A DNA stretch of 64,000 bases from Neisseria uirgultaei (GCF_962719845.1 NZ_CAUIYF010000005.1:1-64000); one strand, 5' to 3'; counted from the first letter of the stretch, positions 27,054-36,079 are shown. The notes: generated from the letters alone by a model not told the origin. Numbers and translations: made by a program.

Positions 27054-28109
27054 ATGCCGTCTGAAACACGCCTGCCGAACTTTATCCGCGCCTTGATATT
27101 TGCCCTGAGTTTTATCTTCCTGAACGCCTGTTCGGAACAAACCGCGCAAACCGTTACCCTGCAAGGCGAAACGATGGGCACGACCTATACCGTCAAATAC
27201 CTTTCAAATAATCGGGACAAACTCCCCTCCCCCGCCGAAATACAAAAGCGCATCGATGACGCGCTTAAAGAAGTCAACCGGCAGATGTCCACTTACCAGC
27301 CTGATTCCGAAATCAGCCGGTTCAACCAACACACAGCCGGCAAGCCCCTCCGCATTTCAAGCGACTTCGCACACGTTACCGCCGAAGCCGTCCGCCTGAA
27401 CCGCCTGACGCGCGGTGCGCTGGACGTAACCGTCGGCCCCTTGGTCAACCTTTGGGGATTCGGCCCCGACAAATCCGTTACCCGTGAACCGTCGCCGGAA
27501 CAAATCAAACAGGCGGCATCTTATACGGGCATAGACAAAATCATTTTGAAACAAGGCAAAGATTACGACTCATTGAGCAAAACCCACCCCAAGGCCTATT
27601 TGGATTTATCTTCGATTGCCAAAGGCTTCGGTGTCGATAAAGTTGCGGGCGAACTGGAAAAATACGGCATTCAAAATTATCTGGTCGAAATCGGCGGCGA
27701 GTTGCACGGCAAAGGCAAAAACGCACGCGGCGAACCGTGGCGCATCGGTATCGAGCAGCCCAATATCGTCCAAGGCGGCAATACGCAGATTATCGTCCCG
27801 CTGAATAACCGTTCGCTTGCCACTTCCGGCGATTACCGTATTTTCCACGTCGATAAAAGCGGCAAACGCCTCTCCCATATCATTAATCCGAACAACAACC
27901 GACCCATCAGCCACAACCTCGCCTCCATCAGCGTGGTCGCAGACAGCGCGATGACGGCGGACGGCTTGTCCACAGGCTTATTCGTATTGGGAGAAACCGA
28001 GACCTTAAAGCTGGCAGAACAAGAAAAACTCGCTGTTTTCCTGATTGTCAGGGATAAGGACGGCTACCGCACCGCGATGTCTTCCGAATTTGCCAAACTG
28101 CTCCGCTAA
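27054..28109 (+). CDS. apbE: FAD:protein FMN transferase ApbE
   Basis: 351 aa lipoprotein (lipobox LNAC, C26) facing the periplasm. It transfers FMN from FAD to threonine of the (S/D)GA(T/S) motif in target proteins. Family motif ETMGTTY lies at 39-45, with DLSSIAKGFGVD and HIINP further on. The likely targets NqrB and NqrC are encoded just upstream, and NosR carries a similar motif. The ATG at 27054 lies inside a DNA uptake sequence, so the protein begins MPSE. A TTG at 27012 is the only in-frame alternative and looks worse. Confidence 0.93.
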   Translation: MPSETRLPNFIRALIFALSFIFLNACSEQTAQTVTLQGETMGTTYTVKYLSNNRDKLPSPAEIQKRIDDALKEVNRQMSTYQPDSEISRFNQHTAGKPLRISSDFAHVTAEAVRLNRLTRGALDVTVGPLVNLWGFGPDKSVTREPSPEQIKQAASYTGIDKIILKQGKDYDSLSKTHPKAYLDLSSIAKGFGVDKVAGELEKYGIQNYLVEIGGELHGKGKNARGEPWRIGIEQPNIVQGGNTQIIVPLNNRSLATSGDYRIFHVDKSGKRLSHIINPNNNRPISHNLASISVVADSAMTADGLSTGLFVLGETETLKLAEQEKLAVFLIVRDKDGYRTAMSSEFAKLLR

Positions 28110-28134
28110 ACATACAAACCGATTAGGAAACACC

Positions 28135-28350
28135 ATGAAAACCCTGCTCCTTACCTTCGGCATCTTCCTGACCGTCATCATCGGTATGGCGGTCGGCTAT
28201 ATTTTCTCCAAACGCACCATCAAAGGCAGTTGCGGCGGCATTACCGCCTTGGGTATGAAAAAAATGTGCGACTGCGACACGCCTTGCGACACCCTGCAAA
28301 AGAAACTGGATGAAGAAAAACAGACAGGCGGCATACGGGTTGACCGTTAA
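28135..28350 (+). CDS. nqrM: Na+-NQR maturation factor NqrM
   Basis: 71 aa. One membrane helix (about 4-24) and four cysteines (C33, C45, C47, C51) in GSCGG and MCDCDTPC, as in the DUF539/NqrM family. NqrM is needed to assemble the iron site between NqrD and NqrE. It begins 25 bp after apbE, so the two maturation genes are probably cotranscribed. RBS TAGGA upstream. Confidence 0.93.
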   Translation: MKTLLLTFGIFLTVIIGMAVGYIFSKRTIKGSCGGITALGMKKMCDCDTPCDTLQKKLDEEKQTGGIRVDR

Positions 28351-28362
28351 CGCCGAAACAAA

Positions 28363-28400
28363 ATGCCGTCTGAAGCCCGACAGGCGGGTTCAGACGGCAT
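28363..28400. terminator. inverted DNA uptake sequence pair after nqrM
   Basis: ATGCCGTCTGAA and complement separated by about 14 nt, between the convergent nqrM and grpE genes. Confidence 0.8.
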
Positions 28401-28473
28401 TGCCGCTTTACTTCAATCGGTTTATACGCAAAACGCGCTTCAGGAAATAAATCAGATTATTCCCCAGACGCCT

Positions 28474-29061
28474 TCAGGCTTCCTTCTGCGCCACCGTAAC
28501 CATAGCCGGGCGCAACACACGGTCGGACAGGGTATAGCCCTTCTTCATCACGCCGACCACGGTATTGGTTTCCTGTTCGCTTGCCACCGCCTGCATCGCC
28601 TGGTGGATATTGGGATCAAGCTTATCGCCCGCTTTAGGATTGATTTCCTTGATTTGCGTGGCATCAAATGCTTTCTGCAACTCGTTCAAAGTCATCTGCA
28701 CGCCCATTTTCAACGCATCAAAATTGCCGCTTTGATCCAAAAGTGCCATTTCCAGATAATCCTTAACCGGCAACATTTCTACGGCAAACTTCTGTCCGGC
28801 GAACTTGTGCGTATCGGCAATTTCCTGCTGATGGCGGCGGCGCAGGTTTTGCTCGTTTGCCAAAGCACGCAGCTGCTCGTCTTTCAACTGCGCTTCCAAC
28901 TCGGCAATCCGCGCCTGCAAATCCTCATAAGTCGGCTCGGCAGAGACCGGCTCCTGCTCCCCTGCATCGTTTTCTGCTGTTTCGGCAGCCTCTACGGTTT
29001 CAACTGTTTCCACATTTTCAACCGCCTCTTCACTATTTTGCTGCTGCGTCTGTTCGCTCAT
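28474..29061 (-). CDS. grpE: nucleotide exchange factor GrpE
   Basis: 195 aa cofactor of the DnaK chaperone. Acidic disordered N-terminus (about 1-45), long coiled coil (46-100, EDLQARIAELEAQLKDEQ), then the beta domain with NIHQAMQAV. Promotes ADP release from DnaK, whose gene lies 5 kb away. An RpoH-type promoter precedes it. Confidence 0.96.
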   Translation of the reverse strand: MSEQTQQQNSEEAVENVETVETVEAAETAENDAGEQEPVSAEPTYEDLQARIAELEAQLKDEQLRALANEQNLRRRHQQEIADTHKFAGQKFAVEMLPVKDYLEMALLDQSGNFDALKMGVQMTLNELQKAFDATQIKEINPKAGDKLDPNIHQAMQAVASEQETNTVVGVMKKGYTLSDRVLRPAMVTVAQKEA

Positions 29062-29113
29062 ATCGTATCCCTTAAAACAAATTGAAAATCAAAATCTGGT
29101 TATACCTGACGTA

Positions 29114-29142
29114 AGATAAGGACGTTGCCAAGAAACTTCAAG
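29114..29142 (-). promoter_or_regulatory. RpoH-type heat shock promoter of grpE
   Basis: On the minus strand CTTGAAG (29142-29136), 14 bp spacer and CCTTATCT (29121-29114), close to the sigma-32 consensus CTTGAAA-N13/14-CCCCATNT. Lies about 55 bp ahead of the grpE start. Confidence 0.75.
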
Positions 29143-29244
29143 CAAAAGCAGAGAATTTCAAATTCATTTTCAAATCCCCTACCGAAAAAATGATATAGAC
29201 GGTAAGATACTGCCGACCATATCGATTTTCAAACGTCATCACTC

Positions 29245-30063
29245 ATGAAAAAAGACCATTTAAACACAGCCGGTTTCAACTTGTGGCAGACCATACGGGA
29301 GGAAACCGAAGCGGCAGCCGCAGCCGAACCCATGCTGGCCAGCTTCCTGCATCAAACTGTTTTACGGCACGAATCTCTAGACTCCGTCCTTTCCTACCAC
29401 CTTTCCAGCAAACTCGGCAGCCCGATTATGGACGTGCGCGCGCTGTTTGAAATTTACCAGCAGGCATTGGGCAGCGATGAGCAAATCAGTAAATGCGTCG
29501 AGGCAGACCTGAAGGCCATCTACGAGCGTGACCCGGCATGCGACGAATACACGCTTCCGCTGCTATATTTCAAAGGTTTCCACGCCATTCAGGCACACCG
29601 CATCAACCACTGGCTATACTTAAACGGACGTAAAACGCTGGCCTATTTCCTGCAAAACCGGATGTCTGAAGTATTTGGGGTGGACATCCATCCCGCCGCG
29701 CATTTCGGACACGGACTGATGCTTGACCACGCCACCGGCTTTGTTGCCGGCGAGACTGCCGTTTTAGGCAACAACATTTCGATTCTACACGGCGTAACCT
29801 TAGGCGGTTCAGGCAAAGAAGGTGGCGACCGCCACCCTAAAATCGGCAACGGCGTGATGATCGGCGCAAACGCCTCGATATTGGGCAATATCCGTATCGG
29901 AGACAATGCCAAAATCGGGGCGGGCAGCGTTGTGGTTTCAGACGTACCGTCTTCCATCACTGTTGTCGGCGTACCCGCTAAACCCGTGGCACGCGCACCC
30001 AAAACACCGTCGGCCGATATGGATCAAAATATCCAATTTGCCGAAATCGACTTTATCATCTGA
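29245..30063 (+). CDS. cysE: serine O-acetyltransferase
   Basis: 272 aa. Acetylates L-serine with acetyl-CoA in the first step of cysteine synthesis. The helical N-terminal domain (1-145) is followed by the left-handed beta helix of hexapeptide repeats (about 150-245) with GHGLMLDHATGFVAGE and LGGSGKEGGDRHPKIG. The C-terminal tail that mediates inhibition by cysteine is present. Length is typical. Convergent with ubiB. Confidence 0.95.
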   Translation: MKKDHLNTAGFNLWQTIREETEAAAAAEPMLASFLHQTVLRHESLDSVLSYHLSSKLGSPIMDVRALFEIYQQALGSDEQISKCVEADLKAIYERDPACDEYTLPLLYFKGFHAIQAHRINHWLYLNGRKTLAYFLQNRMSEVFGVDIHPAAHFGHGLMLDHATGFVAGETAVLGNNISILHGVTLGGSGKEGGDRHPKIGNGVMIGANASILGNIRIGDNAKIGAGSVVVSDVPSSITVVGVPAKPVARAPKTPSADMDQNIQFAEIDFII

Positions 30064-30075
30064 ACAACTGTAAAA

Positions 30076-30105
30076 ATGCCGTCTGAAATTTATTTCAGAC
30101 GGCAT
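30076..30105. terminator. bidirectional uptake sequence terminator, cysE/ubiB
   Basis: Inverted ATGCCGTCTGAA pair with a 6 nt loop between the convergent cysE and ubiB stops. Confidence 0.85.
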
Positions 30106-30108
30106 TTC

Positions 30109-31620
30109 TTATTTCAAAAGCAAGATTAGCAGTAAAACAAACGCTATTGCCCCCAGCCACATGCTTTGCCGTTGCTGCACCTTGACTAAATGAATATAAG
30201 CATCACGCATTTCCTGCTGGCGGTTTTCATCAATCAACGCACTGATTTTGCGCGGCAATGAAGGGATGATTTGCGCCCAGTCGGGGGCTTCGTTTTTAAG
30301 GTTGCGCCAAAGGGCTTTGGGGCCGACTTGTTCGTTCATCCATTTTACCAAAAACGGTTTGGCGGTTTTCCATAAGTCTAAATCGGGATCGAGTTGGCGG
30401 CCCAAGCCTTCGATGTTGAGCAGCGTTTTTTGCAGCAGTACCAGCTGCGGCTGGATTTCGACGTTGAAGCGGCGGCTGACTTCAAACAGGCGCATCAGCA
30501 CCAAGCCGAAGGAAATCTGCGAAATCGGTTTGTTGAACACCGGTTCGCAAACGGCGCGAACCGCGGCTTCCAATTCTTCCGCGCGCGTGTCAGCGGGCAC
30601 CCAGCCCGATTCGATGTGGGCGGTGGCGACGCGGTGATAATCGCGGTTGAAGAAGGCGAGGAAGTTGATGGCGAGGTAGCGTTTGTCGTAATCGGTCAGC
30701 GTGCCGACAATGCCGAAATCAAGGGCGATGTAGCGATTGTCGGCAGCGACCAAAATATTGCCGGGATGCATATCGGCATGAAAAAAACCGTCGCGGAAGA
30801 CTTGCGTGAAGAAGATTTCCACGCCGTAATCGGCAAGTTTGTGCAAATCGATGCCGTCTGCTTTGAGTTTGGCAATATCGGATACCGGCGTGCCGTCCAT
30901 CCATTCGATGGTCAGTACGTCGCTGGTGCAGTAGTCGTAAAACACCTTAGGCACAATCAGCATATCACTGTTTTGGAAATTGCGTCCGAGCTGGCTGGCA
31001 TTGGCGGCTTCGCGCATCAAGTCCAATTCGTCATGCAGGTATTTGTCGAATTCGGCCACCACTTCGCGCGGCTTCAAACGCTTGCCGTCGGCAAACAGAC
31101 GCTCGACCCAAGCCGCGCCGAAGCGCATCAGCGACAAATCCTGTTCGATAAGGGGCAAAAGGTTGGGGCGCAAAACTTTGACCGCCACTTGTTCGCCCGA
31201 ATGCAGGCGGGCTTTGTGTACCTGGGCGATGGACGCGCTGGCGACGGGTTCGGTTTCAAATTCCGCATACAGCTTTTCGATGGGCTGACCCAACGATTTT
31301 TCGATTTGTTCACGCGAAAGCCGCGCGTCAAAAGGCGGCACTTTGTCTTGCAGCTTTGCCAGTTCGACGGCGTAATCGTGCGGAATCAAATCGGGGCGTG
31401 TGGACAAAACCTGCCCGAACTTGATGAAAATCGGCCCCAGGCTTTCCAACGCAAGGCGAAGTCGGACGGGCGGCGGTTCATTTTTAAATCTGGAAGATTG
31501 CGGCATCATTTTCAGCAAACCGTATATCCAGCCGCGCCGGACCAATCCAGCACACAATCCCGCCAATCGGTAGTAATAAAGAGTCCCGACAATGACCGTC
31601 AGACGTTTCAACCATTTCAT
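30109..31620 (-). CDS. ubiB: ubiquinone biosynthesis kinase-like protein UbiB
   Basis: 503 aa atypical kinase/ATPase of the ABC1/ADCK family needed for ubiquinone synthesis. The family KxGQ motif (FIKFGQVLSTRPD), ALAS-equivalent region (ASASIAQVHKA), ExD (HDELDLMREAAN) and DFG-like LDFGIVG are visible. Two C-terminal membrane helices end in SMWLGAIAFVLLLILLLK. ATG 31620 gives the typical MKWLKRL start; the upstream frame is not conserved in character. Confidence 0.94.
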   Translation of the reverse strand: MKWLKRLTVIVGTLYYYRLAGLCAGLVRRGWIYGLLKMMPQSSRFKNEPPPVRLRLALESLGPIFIKFGQVLSTRPDLIPHDYAVELAKLQDKVPPFDARLSREQIEKSLGQPIEKLYAEFETEPVASASIAQVHKARLHSGEQVAVKVLRPNLLPLIEQDLSLMRFGAAWVERLFADGKRLKPREVVAEFDKYLHDELDLMREAANASQLGRNFQNSDMLIVPKVFYDYCTSDVLTIEWMDGTPVSDIAKLKADGIDLHKLADYGVEIFFTQVFRDGFFHADMHPGNILVAADNRYIALDFGIVGTLTDYDKRYLAINFLAFFNRDYHRVATAHIESGWVPADTRAEELEAAVRAVCEPVFNKPISQISFGLVLMRLFEVSRRFNVEIQPQLVLLQKTLLNIEGLGRQLDPDLDLWKTAKPFLVKWMNEQVGPKALWRNLKNEAPDWAQIIPSLPRKISALIDENRQQEMRDAYIHLVKVQQRQSMWLGAIAFVLLLILLLK

Positions 31621-31654
31621 ATATAAAATCCCGAATACAGCATTTATCGGACAA

Positions 31655-32110
31655 TCAAAAAATCTTACCGAGCAGATAGCCCAAAAAGGCAATCAGCAGC
31701 CCGAAAACCAGCGGTTTGATATTGCGGGGCGGCGGTTCGGGTTGCGAAGGTGTGGGAATATCATCTTCCCGCCCGCCATGAAGTTCAAGATATTCGGGCA
31801 TTTCCCCATTCGCGCCTTCTCCTTCGCCCTCCCCTTCCTCCGGCGGCACGACTGTTTCCAACTCCATATATCTCCGGGTAATAATATCCAAACCCAAATA
31901 GCTGAAATAATCGTGCAACTCTTCCCGTTTCGCCCAAGTGCATTTTTCCTCAACCAGCACTTGCGGTTTGGAATCGAGCGATTCAATCAATCCTTCCGCC
32001 TTTTCTTCGCCGAGATTCTCCTTAAGGCACTCCCGGATAAGCCCGCGATCCACTTGGGGCGGGTAGGAAACATATACATCGTACAAATCGTTTCGGTAAT
32101 CTTTACTCAT
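31655..32110 (-). CDS. uncharacterised tail-anchored protein
   Basis: 151 aa. The soluble N-terminal part (1-90) resembles a short alpha/beta fold (YDVYVSYPPQVDRGLIRE). A Glu-Gly rich and proline-rich linker follows, then a single C-terminal membrane helix (about 131-149), so it is probably a tail-anchored inner membrane protein. No family recognised. It lies 34 bp upstream of ubiB on the same strand and may be cotranscribed. Start at 32110 or three codons earlier. Confidence 0.7.
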   Translation of the reverse strand: MSKDYRNDLYDVYVSYPPQVDRGLIRECLKENLGEEKAEGLIESLDSKPQVLVEEKCTWAKREELHDYFSYLGLDIITRRYMELETVVPPEEGEGEGEGANGEMPEYLELHGGREDDIPTPSQPEPPPRNIKPLVFGLLIAFLGYLLGKIF

Positions 32111-32236
32111 CTCAATCATAAGGGAACAAATACGCCTGATACCGTTCCGCCCGTTCCTTTCGGGAAACCCGATTCATCTTCAAACAATCGGATTATATGT
32201 GAATTCATCCCGATAATATATTTTCCAAAAGTAAAA

Positions 32237-32262
32237 ATGCCGTCTGAACGTTCAGACGGCAT
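32237..32262. terminator. inverted DNA uptake sequence pair after erpA
   Basis: ATGCCGTCTGAA and complement with a 2 nt gap, 17 bp beyond the erpA stop on the minus strand. Confidence 0.85.
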
Positions 32263-32278
32263 CACACGAACCAAGCGG

Positions 32279-32617
32279 TCATACGGAAAACGACGATCCG
32301 CAACCGCAGGTCGTTTCCGCATTCGGATTGCGGATGACGAATTGCGAACCCTGCAAACTTTCCGTATAGTCAATTTCCGCACCGACCAGATATTGATAGC
32401 TCATCGGATCGACCAAAAAGACCAAACCGTTTTTCTCAATTTCAAAATCGTCGTCGTTTTTGATTTCGTCAAAAGTAAATCCGTACTGGAAACCCGAGCA
32501 GCCGCCGCCGTTGACAAAAACCCGCAATTTCAAATCGGGGTTGTTTTCTTCGGCAATCAAATCGGCAACTTTGGCACAGCAGCTGTCAGTAAAAATAATG
32601 GGGCTTTCATCCGACAT
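32279..32617 (-). CDS. erpA: A-type iron-sulfur carrier ErpA
   Basis: 112 aa. Carries nascent Fe-S clusters to apoproteins. Ligand cysteines C40 ([12 protein letters not shown]), C104 and C106 (TTCGCGSSF) are intact. ATG 32617 gives the family length; the open frame extends upstream to 32740 without homology. RBS AAGGAAT precedes. Stands alone between a terminator and the LexA-like gene. Confidence 0.94.
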
Positions 32618-32749
32618 GGTGTTATTCCTTAATATAGTATTTTCCGCATTCTCTCTCAAACCCCCTTCAAAGGCAAGCAGGGCTTCGCCTTTGAAAAAGG
32701 AATTGTTCCAATAGATAAGTTTGACCGCCTGCAATTTCAAGCCCCGGAC

Positions 32750-33436
32750 TCAAACCGCCCTGCCGAACCACTCGACCCGCCCGATAATCTCCACATCATC
32801 GGTCAAGTCGTTCAAATTGATTTCAAAAGCAGGATAAGCCTCGTTTGCAGAAATCACATTGATAATCCCGCCGGGGACGATTTGCAGGCGTTTGACCAAC
32901 AAGTTTTCATTAATCCGCAACACATACAGACCGTCCCTCGGCGTATTCTCGCTATGGTTGACCAAAATCGAATCCCCGTCATTCAAAACCCCCTCCATCG
33001 AATCCCCCTTGACGGAAATTACAGACAGGTTTTTCACATCACGGGTAACATAATTCTCAATCCAATGCCGTCTGAACGCCATTGTAAATACCGGTTCCTC
33101 ATGATCGACAAACTGCCCGTATCCCGCAGCCGCCCGAATATCATATCTCGGCACGAAGACAAACTCGTCCGTATCAACTTCATTGCCCAAGGTATCGTAA
33201 GCAAGGGATTTTTTTGGGGCTTCATCCGGAAACGGATTACCCTCCCCCGTCAGCAGCCAATCGATACTACACCCCTTCAACTGCTTGATTTTTTTTAATG
33301 TTTCAGACTTCGGCAGGCCGCCTTCATTCCATATCCTGCTGAAGCCCGCAATCGTCATTTCAATATCGGATGCGATTTTTGCCTGCTTCGCTTCGCTTTT
33401 CCATAAAAAAACCAGTCTGTCTTTAAAGGTTTCCAT
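32750..33436 (-). CDS. LexA-like S24 repressor, redox type
   Basis: 228 aa. N-terminal helix-turn-helix (1-65) and C-terminal S24 peptidase-type domain with the putative Ala-Gly cleavage site A104-G105, S146 (GDSM) and K182 (LVKRL). It appears to be the ortholog of gonococcal NGO1427, next to dnaK in that genome too. NGO1427 is a LexA-like repressor of recN and neighbours that is reported to sense oxidation through its only cysteine; here the single cysteine is C56. ATG 33436 follows AAGGAT. It is divergent from the small exported protein gene, and the shared gap holds a dyad. Confidence 0.88.
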   Translation of the reverse strand: METFKDRLVFLWKSEAKQAKIASDIEMTIAGFSRIWNEGGLPKSETLKKIKQLKGCSIDWLLTGEGNPFPDEAPKKSLAYDTLGNEVDTDEFVFVPRYDIRAAAGYGQFVDHEEPVFTMAFRRHWIENYVTRDVKNLSVISVKGDSMEGVLNDGDSILVNHSENTPRDGLYVLRINENLLVKRLQIVPGGIINVISANEAYPAFEINLNDLTDDVEIIGRVEWFGRAV

Positions 33437-33470
33437 AAATATCCTTCCGCTCCCCTTCATTCAATCATCT

Positions 33471-33498
33471 AAAGTAAACATAAAATATATTTTACCTT
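33471..33498. promoter_or_regulatory. AT-rich dyad between the LexA-like gene and small exported protein gene
   Basis: AAAGTAAA and TTTACCTT form an 8 bp inverted repeat (7 of 8 paired) around an AT-rich 12 bp centre, 35 bp from the repressor start. This is a candidate autoregulatory operator; not proven. Confidence 0.45.
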
Positions 33499-33622
33499 AG
33501 CTATCCAAAAAACGGAATAACTATGATAAACTAAATTTAAGTTATGATTTTTCTTAATTAATGCATAATTTTTCAGATTTTCCATAGGTTTGATCCTGAA
33601 TTAACAGAAAAAGGATAGAAAA

Positions 33623-33895
33623 ATGAAGAAAACCGGCAAATATCTTATCTATACTGCGGCATTTACCGCATTCTGCTTTGCCTTCCAAGAAAACCGTTCT
33701 GAAGCCAAACAGCCCGACATCACTTTATCCGCATCCCTGTGCGAACAATTCAATATGCTGAACGCCAAAGATATGGATGCAGAACAAGTCTCCCTTTCCA
33801 AAGAATGCGACATCATCGAGTCTTCACACGACTGGGAAAAAGAGTACGGCAACTTGAACGAACAGGAAATGCTCGCCGGCATCGTCTATGAATAA
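33623..33895 (+). CDS. small exported protein next to LexA-like regulator
   Basis: 90 aa. Signal peptide with probable cleavage after SEA (28), leaving a mature acidic protein of about 62 residues with two cysteines that could form a disulfide. No known domain. Probably corresponds to gonococcal NGO1428. AAAAGGATAG precedes the ATG. Divergent from the repressor gene, which may control it. Confidence 0.75.
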   Translation: MKKTGKYLIYTAAFTAFCFAFQENRSEAKQPDITLSASLCEQFNMLNAKDMDAEQVSLSKECDIIESSHDWEKEYGNLNEQEMLAGIVYE

Positions 33896-34005
33896 ACCTG
33901 CCTGCCATTTGAAATACTATGCTCGAATGAATTGGAGCCAAATGTATTAAATCAAATATAAAACCAATATATTCATAAAGTTACATACTTATACCCGTAC
34001 TGTGG

Positions 34006-34034
34006 CTTGAAACAGCCCGCCGCCCGCCCTATTT
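34006..34034 (+). promoter_or_regulatory. RpoH-type heat shock promoter of dnaK
   Basis: CTTGAAA (34006-34012), 14 bp spacer and CCCTATTT (34027-34034), nearly identical to the sigma-32 consensus and to the element found ahead of grpE. About 70 bp upstream of the dnaK ATG. Confidence 0.8.
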
Positions 34035-34102
34035 ACAGCCCATCGGGACAAAATGTTCCAACATATTTCTCAAAATAAGCAAAATCAAATAGGAGTATCC
34101 AC

Positions 34103-36031
34103 ATGGCAAAAGTAATCGGTATCGACTTAGGTACAACCAACTCTTGTGTATCCATTTCTGAAAACGGTCAAACCAAAGTCATTGAAAACGCAGAAGGCGC
34201 ACGCACCACGCCGTCCGTTATCGCTTATTTGGACGGCGGTGAAATCCTCGTCGGCGCACCGGCAAAACGCCAAGCGGTAACCAACGCTAAAAACACTATT
34301 TATGCCGCCAAACGTTTGATTGGTCATAAATTTGAAGATAAAGAAGTCCAACGCGACATCGAATCTATGCCTTTTGAAATCATCAAAGCCAACAACGGCG
34401 ATGCGTGGGTGAAAGCACAAGGCAAAGAGCTGTCCCCGCCGCAAGTTTCCGCAGAAGTCCTGCGTAAAATGAAAGAAGCCGCCGAGGCTTACTTGGGCGA
34501 GAAAGTAACCGAAGCCGTGATTACCGTCCCGGCCTACTTCAACGACAGCCAACGTCAAGCGACTAAAGACGCAGGCCGCATCGCCGGTTTGGACGTAAAA
34601 CGCATCATCAACGAGCCGACCGCTGCCGCTTTGGCATTCGGTATGGACAAAGGCGACAACAAAGACCGCAAAGTAGCCGTATATGACTTGGGCGGCGGCA
34701 CTTTCGATATTTCCATCATCGAAATCGCCAACCTCGACGGCGACAAACAATTTGAAGTTTTGGCAACCAACGGCGACACCTTCTTGGGCGGCGAAGACTT
34801 CGACCAACGCTTGATTGACCACATCATCGCCGAGTTCAAAAAAGAACAAGGCATTGATTTGAAACAAGACGTGATGGCTTTGCAACGCCTGAAAGAAGCT
34901 GCCGAAAAAGCCAAAATCGAATTGTCCAGCGGTCAGCAAACCGAAATCAACCTGCCATACATCACCATGGACGCAACCGGTCCGAAACACTTGGCGATGA
35001 AAATTACCCGCGCCAAATTCGAGAGCCTGGTTGAAGACCTGATTGCCCGCTCTATCGAACCTTGCAAAATCGCATTGAAAGATGCCGGCTTGAGCACCGG
35101 CGACATCGACGACGTGATTTTGGTCGGCGGTCAGTCCCGTATGCCGAAAGTACAAGAAGCCGTTAGAGACTTCTTCGGCAAAGAACCGCGCAAAGACGTG
35201 AACCCTGACGAAGCCGTTGCCGTAGGCGCGGCGATTCAAGGCGAAGTATTGAGCGGCGGTCGCAGCGATGTATTGCTGCTGGACGTAACGCCCCTGTCTT
35301 TGGGTATCGAAACCATGGGCGGCGTGATGACCAAGCTGATTCAGAAGAACACCACCATCCCGACCAAAGCGTCGCAAGTGTTCTCTACCGCCGAAGACAA
35401 CCAAAGCGCAGTAACCATCCATGTGCTGCAAGGCGAACGCGAACGCGCCTCCGCCAACAAATCTTTGGGTCAGTTCAACTTGGGCGACATCGCACCCGCA
35501 CCGCGCGGCATGCCGCAAATCGAAGTAACCTTCGACATTGACGCCAATGGGATCCTGCACGTTTCCGCCAAAGACAAAGGCACAGGCAAAGCCGCCAACA
35601 TCACCATCCAAGGTTCTTCAGGTTTGAGCGAAGAAGAAATCGAACGCATGGTGAAAGATGCCGAAGCCAATGCCGAGGAAGATAAAAAACTGACTGAATT
35701 GGTCGCTTCCCGCAACCAAGCCGAAGCCCTGATTCACTCCGTGAAAAAATCTTTGACCGACTACGGCGACAAACTCGACGCAGCCGAGAAAGAAAAAATC
35801 GAAGCCGCGCTGAAAGAAGCCGAAGAAGCCGTGAAAGGCGACGACAAAGCCGCCATCGATGCCAAAGCCGAAGCTTTGGGTGCAGCCAGCCAAAAACTGG
35901 GCGAAATGGTTTACGCGCAAGCGCAAGCCGAAGCCCAAACCAGCGAGGGCGCACAAGCGGACGCATCATCCCAAAAAGACGATGACGTGGTCGATGCGGA
36001 CTTTACCGAAGTAAAAGACGACAAAAAATAA
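34103..36031 (+). CDS. dnaK: chaperone DnaK (Hsp70)
   Basis: 642 aa ATP-dependent chaperone. N-terminal nucleotide-binding domain begins GIDLGTTNSCVS (6-17) with DLGGGTFD and VGGQSRMP; the substrate-binding domain and helical lid follow, ending in the acidic DVVDADFTEVKDDKK tail. RBS AGGAG. dnaJ is not adjacent. Heat shock promoter upstream and a strong terminator downstream. Confidence 0.98.
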   Translation: MAKVIGIDLGTTNSCVSISENGQTKVIENAEGARTTPSVIAYLDGGEILVGAPAKRQAVTNAKNTIYAAKRLIGHKFEDKEVQRDIESMPFEIIKANNGDAWVKAQGKELSPPQVSAEVLRKMKEAAEAYLGEKVTEAVITVPAYFNDSQRQATKDAGRIAGLDVKRIINEPTAAALAFGMDKGDNKDRKVAVYDLGGGTFDISIIEIANLDGDKQFEVLATNGDTFLGGEDFDQRLIDHIIAEFKKEQGIDLKQDVMALQRLKEAAEKAKIELSSGQQTEINLPYITMDATGPKHLAMKITRAKFESLVEDLIARSIEPCKIALKDAGLSTGDIDDVILVGGQSRMPKVQEAVRDFFGKEPRKDVNPDEAVAVGAAIQGEVLSGGRSDVLLLDVTPLSLGIETMGGVMTKLIQKNTTIPTKASQVFSTAEDNQSAVTIHVLQGERERASANKSLGQFNLGDIAPAPRGMPQIEVTFDIDANGILHVSAKDKGTGKAANITIQGSSGLSEEEIERMVKDAEANAEEDKKLTELVASRNQAEALIHSVKKSLTDYGDKLDAAEKEKIEAALKEAEEAVKGDDKAAIDAKAEALGAASQKLGEMVYAQAQAEAQTSEGAQADASSQKDDDVVDADFTEVKDDKK

Positions 36032-36044
36032 TTAATGCCGTCTG

Positions 36045-36079
36045 AAAAAAGCGCGAACCGTTTGGTTCGCGCTTTTTTA
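36045..36079 (+). terminator. intrinsic terminator of dnaK
   Basis: AAAAAAGCGCGAAC paired with GTTCGCGCTTTTTT around a short loop, preceded by a single uptake sequence. Confidence 0.85.

Noticed and set aside
34127..35611. 494-codon open frame on the minus strand within dnaK
   Set aside because: It is antisense to a highly conserved gene; its composition is the mirror of dnaK codon bias and no domain is seen.
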